Assembly (NCBI GenBank): GCA_905221615.1
Contig: CAJNDT010006024.1
Location: forward strand, 2,333,764-2,397,763
Length of the DNA: 64,000 nucleotides
Reading direction: 5' to 3'
DNA from: Symbiodinium sp. CCMP2592
Taxonomy: Eukaryota > Sar > Dinophyceae > Suessiales > Symbiodiniaceae
Both the position numbers and the translations under genes were made by a program. Shown piece by piece: positions 10,691-20,010 of the stretch (the first letter of the stretch is position 1; each line of letters opens with the position of its first letter). The notes below the pieces were generated by a model that saw only the letters and a list, made by a program, of their open reading frames with translations, ran no database searches and was not told the origin of the DNA.

Positions 10691-10752
10691 TCTCCGACCC
10701 GCCTCAGGTCAACTTTCCGCCCGCACCCAAGAAGCCCCAAGACCAATCGCCG

Positions 10753-10860
10753 GGTTTAGGGTTTCGGGTTTAGGGTTTCGGGTTCAGGGTTTAGGGTTTG
10801 GGGTTGAGGGTTTCGGGTTTAAGATCAATCGGTGGGTTCAGGGCTTAGAGTTTAGATGCT
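10753..10860. repeat. Degenerate TTTAGGG/TTTCGGG tract
   Basis: G-rich heptamers alternate between TTTAGGG, TTTCGGG and TTCAGGG. Confidence 0.8.
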
Positions 10861-10899
10861 CTCGCAATGCCAACCTGGAAACTGTAGGGCTTACTCGGA

Positions 10900-11048
10900 G
10901 CCCCAGAGGGTTGGAAAATGGGTCTTAGGCTTTGGGATTTAGGATTTGGGATTTGGGGTCTCGGATGTAAGGAGGATTGCTGCTGGAATCCCTTATGCTT
11001 CACGGTAAGGCCATGAGGATAATCATGTACTTTCTGGCTTCTACTATG
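10900..11048. mobile_element. Family F foldback with a telomere-like expansion inside
   Basis: The outer parts match family F: GGTTGGAAAATGGGTCTTAGG on the left, then AGGAGGATTGCTGCTGGAATCCC and ATGAGGATAATCATG with CTTTCTGGCTTCTACT on the right. In the related copy at 11662 the inverse sequence reads GGGTTTAGGAGGATT without interruption. Here about 40 bases of TTTGGGATTTAGG-like heptamers lie between the two halves of that TTTAGG word. Confidence 0.65.
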
Positions 11049-11661
11049 CTAACAAGGATAGACAAAGAGCCAAACGGACGTCAAAGGGCTGCAGAGTCTA
11101 CCAAAAAATCAACAACCAGAAGCCCAACAACCTGAGGTAAGGTTGAGGGCTTACAGGTTAGGGTTTAGAAGAACATAGATTACATTTTCTCATTGCATCC
11201 CAACCCCTGAAGTACAGACCATCCCCCTTTTTCGAAGATTCAGCTTGAACCCCGACACTCCAAAAAGCACAGAAGTACGTCAGGATATCTCTGAGGGGAA
11301 GACCTACGTAATGTAAGGGTCGGAGTATTTAGTAATAAGACTATCTTGTAGTCCTTAATCAATACAAGTAAAACGGCATATACCCCACACCTCTATTCCA
11401 GGTATCGAGGTCCCCGTAGACCAGAAAGAAGCGCTGCGCTGGGCATCTGGCATGTCTGTTTTGGCGACCTCCCTCCTCTTGCAGCCCTCAAGCAGTTGAA
11501 GTCAGAGGACTGTTTTGGGCTTAGGATCTAGGGTTGGGGGATTCGGTTTTTTGTCAGGGTTTATAGTCAGAATCTACAAGTCCGAATCTACGGGATTCGG
11601 GCGTTGAGGGGTTGCAGGGTTTAGGGTTCAGAGCTTTAGGGCTTCAGGGCTTAGGGCCTAG

Positions 11662-11775
11662 AGTAGAAGCCAGAAAGTAGGAACATCATTCTCCTCATGC
11701 CCTTAAGGTAAAGTATAAGGGATCCTAGCACGAATCCTCCTAAACCCATGTTCCAACTTTCTGGGGTTCACTGTA
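11662..11775. mobile_element. Family F foldback MITE
   Basis: The left arm GTAGAAGCCAGAAAGTAGGA is inverted to the right arm CCAACTTTCTGGGGTTCACT. The interior has CTCATGCCCTTAAGGTAAAG and AGGATT-type words shared with 8707 and 40475. Confidence 0.8.
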
Positions 11776-11847
11776 GGGTTTAGAGAGATCTAACGTCTGC
11801 AATTTGGGGCTCGGGGCTCGCGGCCTGCACCTTGCCATGCTGTGCTC

Positions 11848-11896
11848 AAGGGGTTTAGGGTTTAGGGTTTAGGGTTTTAGGGTTTAGGGTTTAGGG
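11848..11896. repeat. TTTAGGG array
   Basis: About seven G-rich heptamers, most of them perfect. Confidence 0.9.
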
Positions 11897-11899
11897 CTG

Positions 11900-12005
11900 T
11901 TCTGTCCTATTAGAAAAGGGGATACATGCTACTATATAACTATAGAAAGGAACCCAAAAAAGTATAGGCGGTTATTTAGGCCAAGGTATTACAGTAAACC
12001 TCTAC
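11900..12005. mobile_element. Family G foldback-like element
   Basis: The central AACTATAGAAAGGAACCCAAAAAAGTATAGG and the right part GTTATTTAGGCCAAGGTATTAC are family G; the left end is degraded. Confidence 0.5.
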
Positions 12006-12074
12006 AGTTGGAAACCGGATCAAGGGCAAATGGTTCTGGGATTCCCTATACATGACTCTTAAGGACTAAAGTCA

Positions 12075-12166
12075 AAGCCAGAAAGTTGGAATATGATTAT
12101 CCTAAACCCTTATGGTAAATTAGGGTATCCTACCCTGAAACCATATTCCAACTCCCTGTAAGGCTA
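12075..12166. mobile_element. Family F foldback MITE, shortened right arm
   Basis: AAAGCCAGAAAGTTGGAATATG and the inverse CATATTCCAACTCCCTG flank an interior close to that of 40475-40580 (ATTATCCTAAACCC, GGTAAATTA, ATCCTACC). Confidence 0.75.
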
Positions 12167-12169
12167 TTG

Positions 12170-12945
12170 GGTTTCTAACTTTTGGGCTTCTACTATATGA
12201 CAACATGCCGCAAGACTGGCAAGCTGCCGCTTCAGGTGTAGGACTCATAAAGAAAGGTCTCAAGAGTTGGGGATGATAGTCACGATAACCCTTCCCTATA
12301 GACCTATACCATAATATTCCCCGAACCTCTGTTCTTATCATTGCGCCCCTGTATTGGTTCTCCTGTGGGGGTGTCCAGCAATGAGCTGTGTTGTGCTGAT
12401 TTCCTCATAGCATCCACGCCAGACTGGAGGAGGCTTCTCACTCGATTTGCAGAAGGTTCAAGGCTTAAGGTTTAGGGTTCACGGTTTAGCATTTAGGATT
12501 TAAGGTTTTAACCCTAAACCCTACACCTGAAGCCCTAGACCCAAACCACGAAACCCACCACCTGTCAAGACGCTAGACTTTGAACCCTAAACCCTGCAGA
12601 GATTTTTTTCATGGCTTAACTCTGGACCCTGAACGCTGAAACTTAAGCTCTCAACCGCCGTCACCATCACATCCAACTGTAAGCTTGCACGGTGCTGCAG
12701 TCCAAAAAAGACCTCGCACTCCTCGCCATCCGATCCGTGATCTTGGCAAATTCAGACTGGAAAAAGCACCCAATCTCTGAAACTCTCCCGGAAAAAAGTT
12801 GCCCAACTCCCAGAATCCAAGCCACGCCTCCATCAAAGCTGCTAGAGCTTCTTCTGGAGTGCGAACCTGATGCAGTCTTTTGAGTCAAGTCGTTTCAGTT
12901 GGGCGGTTGTTCTGAGCTTCGGGGTTCTGGCGCTCTTGGGGTGCA
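12170..12945. other. Intergenic sequence, nothing firmly identified
   Basis: A short telomere-like tract lies at 12460-12560. Around 12660-12880 there are overlapping open frames on both strands of about 60-70 codons, and I recognise no family in any of them. The relative absence of telomere-like words at 12640-12940 may mark older unique sequence or a lost exon. Confidence 0.3.
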
Positions 12946-12949
12946 TTAA

Positions 12950-13035
12950 TATAAGGGCCTTACTAATTAGAATAGGGTGTTGGTGTATATCTTAGTGTAA
13001 GCAGAATAGGGAACCCGAAAACAGTATAGGCATTG
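12950..13035. mobile_element. Family G foldback-like element
   Basis: GGGCCTTACTAATTAGAATAGGG begins the element and GGGAACCCGAAAACAGTATAGG lies towards the right. The right terminal GGCCCC is missing. Confidence 0.5.
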
Positions 13036-13039
13036 AAAA

Positions 13040-13510
13040 AGTTTCGCACTCCCGCTTGCGATTTGACACTGTCCTTTCATTGTGGTTTCCCTTTGCGACA
13101 GGCTCCGGCGGAAGGTGTTGATGACCACCGGGGTTCGAAAAAGTGTGGCTCCCTAGCCCCTCGTTGGGTTCAGCTCGTGATGCCATCAGGGTTAGGGTTT
13201 AGGACGCAGTCCCAGAAAACTACGCCCTGCTGACATCCAAAACAAGCCTTGAGCGTGGCCCTGGATCAGACCCCGCAGATTCCCAGCACAGCCGAATCCT
13301 ACAAGATTCGACTGGTGACCTTACCAACTGAACCGCTAAACAACCCACTGCGAGTTGCAGAAGCAACTGGCGATTGGGGCCCACGCTGACCAGACCGTAG
13401 CATCTGGGCACCGGAATGTTAGACGACCTCGGCACGCTCTGAAACGGTGTGTCAAGGCTTCGGATTGCCCAAATATATAGGCCTTCAGAATGAAACTTTG
13501 TCTTGGGGGG
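13040..13510. other. Unique-looking GC-richer sequence, no gene recognised
   Basis: Telomere-like words are nearly absent, and open frames of about 65-70 codons exist on both strands. A 9 bp hairpin (AGCCGAATC and GATTCGACT) lies near 13282-13306. I found no domain. Confidence 0.3.
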
Positions 13511-13519
13511 GGATATACG

Positions 13520-13615
13520 GTTGATGATATAAATCCTGCATGACCCATAATAAGGAATATCCCATAATTCCCATATATTCCTTATTATGGGTCATGCAGG
13601 ATTTATATCATCAAC
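13520..13615. mobile_element. Perfect 41 bp inverted repeat (family I foldback)
   Basis: The left arm 13520-13560 (starting GTTGATGATATAAATCCTGC) is the exact reverse complement of the right arm 13575-13615, around a 14-base spacer. Similarity continues imperfectly a few bases outward (GATATAC and GTATCTC). It is probably a recently inserted or recently homogenised foldback element. No other copy was seen in the window. Confidence 0.9.
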
Positions 13616-13744
13616 GGTATCTCCGCATGTCTATATTCTAAGCGCTACGAAGGGGATACGATTGCGAGTACGGACTCCTTAGGCTTCCAGTAGTGATACT
13701 CTGGGCGAGGCTTGGGGGGCTCTTGCTTTATGGGGCATCGTTAA

Positions 13745-13825
13745 AAGGGTCTACAGGGCATTAAGTAAGGCTCCTTAAAGGGATCTATAGGGGATCTATA
13801 GGGTTCCTTAAAAGGGTCTACAGGG
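13745..13825. repeat. Irregular tandem of AAAGGGATCTATAGGG-type units
   Basis: Units such as CCTTAAAGGGATCTATAGGG and AAAAGGGTCTACAGGG repeat about five times. Related arrays occur at 16366-16425, 18477-18560, 26900-27060 and 29460-29530. Confidence 0.7.
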
Positions 13826-13836
13826 TTTAGGGAGTA

Positions 13837-13956
13837 CTTAGAGGATCATGGGACTTGGTAAGTAGGTGATAACTGGGGTTATAAGTCCCCTAAGTGGGGT
13901 TATCCTAATAATAACCTACTTATAGCCTTGCTTGCTACGTCCCATGAGCCTGTAAG
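13837..13956. mobile_element. Family A foldback MITE
   Basis: The left arm CTTAGAGGATCATGGGACTT pairs with the right arm GTCCCATGAGCCTGTAAG. Internal GGTGATAACTGGGGTTATAAG and TTATCCTAATAATAACC are conserved in the family. Confidence 0.85.
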
Positions 13957-14232
13957 CAATCCCTCCAACAACATGGAGGGATTGAAGGGTTTCAGGTTCC
14001 GGAAAGAGCAGATACCCACCGAAATTCCGAGGTGGGAAAGATCGAAGGAAGTCTAAAGCCGCGGGTTTAGGGTTAAGAGTTCGGGGCTTCTTCCAACTCC
14101 AAAGATCTCCGACAACTTCAGAAGCCCACCATCTCAGACCAAGATAGCCAGCCCTTAAAATGTCCCCAAGAACTCACGAAGCCCAAGACCAAACCCCCAA
14201 CCCTACACCCTCAACCGTAAAAGCCATAAAAC

Positions 14233-14343
14233 TTGGGTACGGCCCCCATAGAGTAAGAGTCTATAATAGGGCTACTATTAAGGTCCTAGTATATCTATAT
14301 TATGAATACTATACAACTATTACTGAGTGGGGGCCGTACCTAA
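14233..14343. mobile_element. Family C2 foldback MITE, hAT-like
   Basis: The ends TTGGGTACGGCCCCCA and TGGGGGCCGTACCTAA are inverted. They are flanked by the exact 8 bp direct repeat CATAAAAC (14225-14232 and 14344-14351). The interior (ATAATAGGGCTACTATTAAGG) is related to the copy at 28518 and, more distantly, to the family C elements at 476 and 26063. Confidence 0.85.
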
Positions 14344-14607
14344 CATAAAACCCTAAAGCCAAAAACCTCAAAATCCTCAGCCACAAAGCCCTTACCCCTA
14401 GACTCCCAGACCCAAACAACTCTCAAGCCCAAGCCATTTCGCCCCCGGTGGCCTCCTTGGTTCTCTCGAACTTCGTGCACATCCACCTCAGGGAGGACTA
14501 CGATAGGGTTTAGGGTTTAGGGTTATAGGGCTAGAGGCTTCAGGGATCTAGCTCCGAGGCCAGGGTTTCGGGCTTTAGGGATTTAGCCGATTGGCTGTAC
14601 AACTTGG

Positions 14608-14685
14608 AAACCTTTGGTTAGTAGGGAACGGAAGAATGGTAGTAATAGTAGTTATAATTGTACCCCATTCCTAACCCAAGGTAAG
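14608..14685. mobile_element. Short foldback, single copy
   Basis: ACCTTTGGTTAGTAGGGAA on the left is an imperfect inverse of TTCCTAACCCAAGGTAA on the right, around an AT-rich GTAGTAATAGTAGTTATAATTG centre. The family is unclear. Confidence 0.45.
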
Positions 14686-14750
14686 CTTGGGGCTCAGTGT
14701 TGAGGGACAGGACGATCTATGACTCGGGAGGCTTAGGGACTAAGACTTGC

Positions 14751-14857
14751 CCAGAGAGCCCAATACCCCTTAATTAAGGAATGTACCTTAAATTATGATA
14801 GGATTCCTGATATGGTTTAAGGCATATTCCTTAACTTAGGGAAATTGGGCTCTCTGA
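14751..14857. mobile_element. Family B foldback MITE
   Basis: The ends CCAGAGAGCCCAATACCCCT and TGGGCTCTCTG are inverted. The interior TTAATTAAGGAATGTACCTTAAATTATG and GGTTTAAGGCATATTCCTTAA forms a long AT-rich hairpin. Relatives are at 19328, 27544, 60337 and, degraded, 63103. Confidence 0.85.
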
Positions 14858-14967
14858 GTGACAGCAGAATTCGCAGTGGCACCAAAGTCTGCGCAGGAGC
14901 TGGCCCCTCAACACAGCCTCCTCTCCAAAACTCCTAAACCCGAAACCGCAAATCCCTGTGTCTTCAA

Positions 14968-15036
14968 CCCTAAACCCTAAACCCTAAACCCTAAACCCTA
15001 AACCCTAAACCCTAAACCCTAAACCCTAAACCCTAA
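14968..15036. repeat. (CCCTAAA)10 array, near perfect
   Basis: About ten consecutive C-rich heptamers run without error before breaking up at CCCTAAGACC. Confidence 0.95.
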
Positions 15037-15120
15037 GACCTCGAACCCCAACACTCTGTTCACCTCTGCCCTCGAGCCTCTGAAACCCCACCAAGGGTTC
15101 ATGACCAAGCTGTACAGCTA

Positions 15121-15237
15121 CTGAAAGGCTCATGGGACTTAATTAGTAGGGTTATAAGTAGGTTGTTAATTAGGGTGACCCCACTTAGGGGACTTATAAC
15201 CCCAGTTATAACCTACTTACTAGCATGACCCTCTAAG
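15121..15237. mobile_element. Family A foldback MITE
   Basis: CTGAAAGGCTCATGGGACTTA on the left pairs with GCATGACCCTCTAAG on the right. The right arm has lost the AAGTCCC bases seen in other copies. Confidence 0.8.
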
Positions 15238-15569
15238 TAGAAACCCTGGCAGCGGCAGCTTGAAGGTAGCTCGGGCCGCGACGATCGTGACCGTACTTGT
15301 TGGAGCTAGCAAGTCTCGGACCTGTTGGGGGTGCATGGGCTTGAGACCGAAACCGCAAGTCTTATGAATGCAGGGGCGGAAAAACTTCTCTAAGTGCCTG
15401 AAAGTCTACAAGACACGCTTAGATGACTGGAACCAAGGATTCATGGATCTGAGAAATTATGGACACAAGCATCGAAAACTACGTGCTATCGCTCATTTTC
15501 CTTCGCCCCAAACACTCTAAACCTCTTGCCCGAGTCTTCGAGGCCAAAGCTTCGGAAGATGACATCAGA

Positions 15570-16010
15570 CCACACCCCACATACCATAACACATTATAGC
15601 TATCATAACGCGACATACCATGTCATATTGCCACAACATATCAAGAAACTTGACAGCGCATCCCTTCTGGTCATATCATACCATACCACACCATGCCAGA
15701 CCCAATCATATCGCTTCATACCATGCAAACCAAATCAGATCATATCCTACCATGGCATATCACATCACAGGATGTCAGGCAATAACATCTGCCATCATAT
15801 AAATTGTCTCATAGCAGACCATGCCACGCCATATCAAATCATGCTGCATCTTAACATGTCACGTTACATCATATCATACCACACCATACCGTACATATCA
15901 TATCACGCAGCATTTCATCATACCCCGCTATGCCGTGTCCTGGCATCTCACGTCATGTCATGTCATTTCATCTCACCTTCTTTTTGCTTCTAATCGATTA
16001 GACCATACCG
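15570..16010. repeat. CAT/ATACC low-complexity satellite
   Basis: A long, highly diverged array of ATACCATATCATACC-type words uses almost only C, A and T on the plus strand. The 155-codon open frame through it is His/Tyr/Ser-rich and is an artefact of the repeat. Confidence 0.8.
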
Positions 16011-16073
16011 CGTAAGACAGCATCGTGTGCTCCTACATTGTGGTAAGTATTCTGCCTATCTACGCACCATATG

Positions 16074-16171
16074 GGAGTTTCCGACAGTAGGGGACCCCAA
16101 TATAGCATCCTAAATCGTAGGATCGTTACTATACGGACCCCTAAATACGGTACCCCCAATGTTCGGAAACG
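16074..16171. mobile_element. Family D foldback MITE
   Basis: The left end GGGAGTTTCCGACAGTAGGGG is inverted to the right end GTTCGGAAACGCCC, with ATAGCATCCTAAATCGTAGGATC in the middle. The right end runs directly into the CCCTAAA array that follows. Confidence 0.8.
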
Positions 16172-16288
16172 CCCTAAACCCTAAACCCTAAACCCTAAAC
16201 CCTAAACCCTAAACCCTAAACCCTAAACCCTAAACCCTAAACCCTAAACCCTAAACCCTAAACCCTAAACCCTAAACCCTAAACCCTA
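16172..16288. repeat. (CCCTAAA)n array, about 16.7 units, near perfect
   Basis: This 117 bp array is the longest perfect telomere-type array in the window. It starts exactly where the family D right terminal repeat ends in CCC, so the first unit shares those bases with the element. Confidence 0.95.
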
Positions 16289-16359
16289 GAGTAACCCCAG
16301 GGCCGAACCGACCTTCTCGTTGTAGACTTCCAGCACGGAGACCTCAAGACTGTGGGGGC

Positions 16360-16425
16360 TTTATGGCTACTATCAGGGTTCCTATAAGGGGCTTTATGGG
16401 TACTATCAGGGTTCCTATAAGGGGG
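16360..16425. repeat. Two tandem copies of a 33-base unit
   Basis: GGCTTTATGG(G/C)TACTATCAGGG followed by TTCCTATAAGGGG occurs twice in a row with one difference. Confidence 0.85.
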
Positions 16426-16499
16426 AGGTCTGTTGCTTAGAACATAGCAAGGTTATGGGTGGAGATTATACTGTAGGGTCTAGTGATACTGTATTCGTG

Positions 16500-17215
16500 C
16501 GCGGACTATACGGGGATGCTATTTCTAAGTATTCTATCCCTGTATTGGAGACGACGGCCGTTCACAGACTTCTCTTTACCAAAGGACGAGGGTTCAGGAT
16601 TGAGGGCTTGACGCCGAAGCTCTAGGGTAGGAAATTCATCTCGCAGAATCACACGTCCCACGTCAAGCTCACCGCAACCATTTCGACTCTTTGAATCCCT
16701 TTTCACCCGGAAACTGACATGATGCCCATAGAGGCCATTCCAAGGCCTCTAACGAGAAGGCCCTAACTGATCTCCGATACGCAAAACGAGGACCTGAATG
16801 CAGAATGCCATAAAGGAGCCCTGAAAGGGAACCCCCAACCACTTCAAGGAACCCTCAACAGCTGCTTGATTGATGCGTTGGGTGTAGAGGGATGTGGCTG
16901 GTGGTGCACGCGAGGCACACACAGCAGGCACGCACGCCGGCGTTTAGGGTTTAGGGTTGTGCATATGTTCTCGCTCATGCCCCATTACACACAGTCCCCC
17001 TCGGGCCCCGTCCTCCAAGTTGCACAACCCAACATACATTCCAACATCCCGTATACGGGGGGAAGCATCTTGTCCGTGGTGTCCTGGTGGCACGTGGTCT
17101 GTTGGTGTTTGCTGCTGGTCTCCTGGTGGTCTCCCGGTGGTCTCTGGGTCCTGTGCCTTCGGAGATGCGCGCTCTCCGTGCGCGCACTCTGGGTTCTCGT
17201 GGTGCACTTGCTAAA
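16500..17215. other. Unique-looking sequence with low telomere-like content
   Basis: Overlapping open frames exist on both strands; the longest on the plus strand starts at 16866 and runs through a (TA)n repeat, which argues against protein. A TGGTGGTCTCC-like triplet repeat lies at 17100-17150. No domain is recognised. Confidence 0.3.
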
Positions 17216-17217
17216 TT

Positions 17218-17243
17218 ATATATATATATATATATGTATATAT
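17218..17243. repeat. (TA)n microsatellite
   Basis: An AT dinucleotide run of about 26 bases. Confidence 0.9.
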
Positions 17244-17416
17244 GGTCCTTCCCTGTCTTTGGATGAATGCTGGCATGATTGGAGGCTTGCAGTGTTGGAA
17301 TTTAAGGTGTTCGGGCTTAGGGCTGTAGGGCTCAAGGGTCAACAGGGGATCAGCGCCTCGATCCGCCACGAAGCTCGGCCTAAGTCGGGACTACCACTGA
17401 TTGAAGGGTTTGGGGG

Positions 17417-17530
17417 TGTGGGGGTTATTGTAGGGGACCATAAACAAAGCTTCGGCTTTTGGCGGTTGGGGGTTGGGATGTGGGGGTTATTGTAAGGGAC
17501 CATAAACAAAGCTCCGGTTTTTGGTGGTAT
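17417..17530. repeat. Two tandem copies of a 62-base unit
   Basis: TGTGGGGGTTATTGTA followed by GGGACCATAAACAAAGCT and CGG(C/T)TTTTGG begins at 17417 and again at 17479 with few changes. Confidence 0.85.
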
Positions 17531-17539
17531 TTGCTTGAT

Positions 17540-18180
17540 GGTTTCAAACGAATGCTGTGGGGTTGGAGTTTATGGCGGTGGGACTTTTGGGTCAGGGTTT
17601 AGAGGGGTTTGGACTTCGGCTGTCGGTCTTTACCGCAAAGGAGTCCTACGTTCAAAATAGAGCCGCTTGAGTCTGAAAGGCACCTCGGAAAGTGAACAGA
17701 GTGAATCTCGGGCCACCTCGAAAATGGGGCCTGAAATATTGGAATCGGTTTGATACATGTTGTAGTGATACACTTGGAAACATGGAACCCATAGGCCTTA
17801 AGAAGTTGGACTACTAACTATTCCTACCTCACATTCAGCCTGAGGGCTTGGAGTGGGGGGGGCATGAAAGCCCTGCTTTCTGCAAAACACATATCCACAA
17901 GCCAAGCCAGAACTGAATCGAAAGAAGAAGGCGGGATGCCAAAAAAAAACACAGTTCGCCTTACTTCGTGTTTCGGATTTAGGGGCTAGCCCTACTTAGG
18001 GGGCTTAAACCAGTAGCAAAACATCCCGTAGAGTACCTCGCATTCTGACTGCACGCCGCAGAACCTTGTCGAAAAACTCAAGCCACCGCCCTGAAAAGAA
18101 TTACAACCCAACATAATATGACAAAACGCATACAAGCAACATTACAGAAACAAAAACATGAATAATAACAAAAAACAAAC
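17540..18180. other. Intergenic sequence, nothing identified
   Basis: Unique-looking sequence with few telomere-like words. No gene or foldback is supported. Confidence 0.3.
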
Positions 18181-18182
18181 AA

Positions 18183-18365
18183 GCAGAAGAAGAAGAAGAA
18201 GATGATGATGATGATGATAAATAACATATATATATATATATATACATATATGTATGCATATGTATATCTGTAGATGAGTATTAATATTATTATTGTTATT
18301 TTTGGTATTTCTATCTTTATTCTTATTATATACTATTATGATTATCTCTATATGTATATATACAC
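18183..18365. repeat. Cluster of microsatellites (AGA, TGA, TA, TAT)
   Basis: (AGA)n at about 18186-18200 is followed by (TGA)n to 18220, (TA)n at 18227-18250 and an irregular TAT/TTA-rich stretch. Confidence 0.85.
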
Positions 18366-18465
18366 ACGTATTATGTCTCTGCCGAAGGTCGGAGGCCCGC
18401 GAAGATGCCGGCGACGGCCCGGGGGGCGATGCCGCGTCCCGGCCCGGCCTCTTGCGGTTTCGGGA

Positions 18466-19060
18466 TTAGGGTTTAAGGGTTCCTTGAAGGGATCCTTACA
18501 GGGATCCTTATAGGGATCCTTATAGGGTTACTTATAGGGATCCTTAGGGGGATCTGTAGGGTTTTTTTTGGGGGGGGGTGTTTAAGGGTTTCGGGGGTTC
18601 CGGGGTCGGGGTTTAGGGTTTAGGGTTTAAGGCTTAGGGATTACGGTTTAAGAATTTCTTAAAGGGTTCCTTCAAGGGTTCCCTAAAGGGATGCTTATCG
18701 GGCTCCTTAAAGGGATCTGTAGGGCTTCTTTGGCTTTAAGGGTTTTAAGGGAGGACTACTATAGGGCTTACTAGAGCCTAGGGTTTTGGGGGTATCGGGT
18801 TTAGGGTTTAGGGTTTTGGGGTTTCGGGTTTAGGGTTTACGGCTTAGGGTTTAGGGTTTAGGGGTTTAGGGCTTAAGGGTTTCGGGCTGAGGCTTTAGGG
18901 TTTAAGGGTTTCGGGTTTCGGGGTTTTAGGATTTTGGGTTTCGGGGTTTAGGGTTTAGGACATGAAAGTCACATAAGTCTGCGGTTTAAGGGTTCGGGGT
19001 TTAGGGTTTAAGAGTTTAGGATATGAGAGTCACATAAGGCTACGGTGTAAGGGTTTTGGG
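18466..19060. repeat. TTTAGGG-rich block with GGATCCTTATA units and a 61-base tandem
   Basis: 18477-18560 is a tandem of GGATCCTTATA-like units. 18600-18960 is dense in TTTAGGG, TTTCGGG and TTTTGGG heptamers. 18958-18992 and 19019-19053 are two copies, 61 bases apart, of a unit containing GAAAGTCACATAAG or GAGAGTCACATAAG. Confidence 0.85.
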
Positions 19061-19327
19061 ATTCGTTTTTGAGTGTGTAGGCGTGGCTTCGGGTGTTTCT
19101 GCTGACTGGTTTAAAAGGTGCTGGAAGTAAGGATTACATTATGTTGGGTTTTTAAGGATGCTAAAAGGGCTAAACCAGGATATAATCGTATATGACGGTT
19201 TGCGATTTAGCAGTTAATTTCGAAGGTTCGAGGACCAGGGTGCAGTGCTGGGCTCATGTAACCGCTTCGTTCAGTCGGACTTTGTTGAATCCTAGACTCG
19301 CACAGTCGGACAGAGGCATCTTGTTCA

Positions 19328-19418
19328 CCCAGAGAACCCAATATCCCTTAATAGAGGAATATACCCTAAATCATATTAGGGATATATTCCTCAATTCAGG
19401 GGTATTGGGATCTCTGGG
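19328..19418. mobile_element. Family B foldback MITE, short
   Basis: The ends CCCAGAGAACCCAATATCCC and GGGATCTCTGGG are inverted, with GAGGAATATACCCTAAATC inside. It is about 91 bp because the interior is shortened. Confidence 0.85.
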
Positions 19419-19424
19419 CATAAA

Positions 19425-19465
19425 GGTTGCGCAGAAGTCCGCGGTTGCGCAGAAGTCCGCGGATC
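19425..19465. repeat. Short tandem of GCGCAGAAGTCCGCGG
   Basis: The 16-base unit occurs twice in a row, and a third partial unit GATCTGCAGAA follows. Confidence 0.8.
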
Positions 19466-19595
19466 TGCAGAAACGAAGCCCTTCGGGCGGAAGCAAACTG
19501 GAAGCCTGGACCCTGGACCTCCCGAAATCGAGCCGGATTCGCTCCGAACCCGAAACCCTTCAACCCTGGAAGCCCGTAAAGCCCCTACAGCCCTA

Positions 19596-19715
19596 CTTAA
19601 AGGCTCATGGGACTTAGTAAGTAAGGTTATAAGTAGGAAATAATTAGGATAACCCCACTTAGGGGACTTATAACCCCATTTATAACCTACTTACTAAGTC
19701 CCATGATCCTCTAAG
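19596..19715. mobile_element. Family A foldback MITE
   Basis: CTTAAAGGCTCATGGGACTT and AAGTCCCATGATCCTCTAAG form the ends. The interior GATAACCCCACTTAGGGGAC is the family consensus. It is followed directly by the AGCCCCTAG minisatellite. Confidence 0.9.
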
Positions 19716-19800
19716 TAGAGCCCCTAGAAGCCCCTAGAAGCCCCTAGAAGCCCCTACAGTGCCCCTACAGTGCCCCTATAAAGCCCCTAGAGCGCCTAAA
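19716..19800. repeat. AAGCCCCTAG minisatellite
   Basis: About eight units of a 9-10 base repeat, AAGCCCCTAG drifting to CAGTGCCCCTA, are placed directly after the family A element. Confidence 0.85.
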
Positions 19801-19885
19801 GTAGTCCTTAAAAGCCCCCTAAAGCCTAAACCCAGAGCCCTTTAAGGACAAACCCCTCAGCCCAACAGACGAAGGCCTTGCTGCC

Positions 19886-19996
19886 GATCATGGTGTGAGT
19901 CTTCCCGGCCCCCGTCTGCCCGTAGGCGATGACTGCGCCGTTGTAGCCGTTTGTGACGGCATCCACAATGGGGGCCACGGCAGTGTCGTAGACCTC
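19886..19996 (-). CDS. Kinesin motor-domain exon (partial or relict gene)
   Basis: The minus-strand frame reads [20 protein letters not shown] and continues to the kinesin P-loop [13 protein letters not shown] (GQTGAGKT at 19921-19898), followed by IGSK. This is the segment just before and including the ATP-binding loop of the kinesin motor, a microtubule motor ATPase. The invariant Lys and Thr of the P-loop are present and no stop interrupts the block. On the 5' side the similarity begins at a CACGAG|GT step about 15 bases from a family A foldback (20011-20134), so an acceptor AG may lie there. On the 3' side it ends near AGCAAG|GCCTTC, which could be a GC-type donor of the kind dinoflagellates use. 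The remaining motor exons (switch I and II, microtubule-binding loops) were not found within several kilobases. It is therefore either one exon of a gene with very long introns or a lone fragment. Confidence 0.75.
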
Positions 19997-20010
19997 GTGG
20001 CCCAGGGGTA

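Noticed and set aside
13270-13345. Possible tRNA-like fold on the minus strand (TAGCGGTTCAGTTGG followed by a 9 bp hairpin)
   Set aside because: The A-box spacing is wrong, no B-box (GGTTCGANTCC) is present, and the acceptor stem does not pair.
15526-16015. 155-residue His/Tyr-rich protein
   Set aside because: It is a translation of a CAT/ATACC low-complexity array; three frames are open in parallel.
16866-17495. 209-residue plus-strand frame
   Set aside because: It runs through a (TA)n repeat and two tandem 62-base units, and it overlaps antisense frames of similar length.
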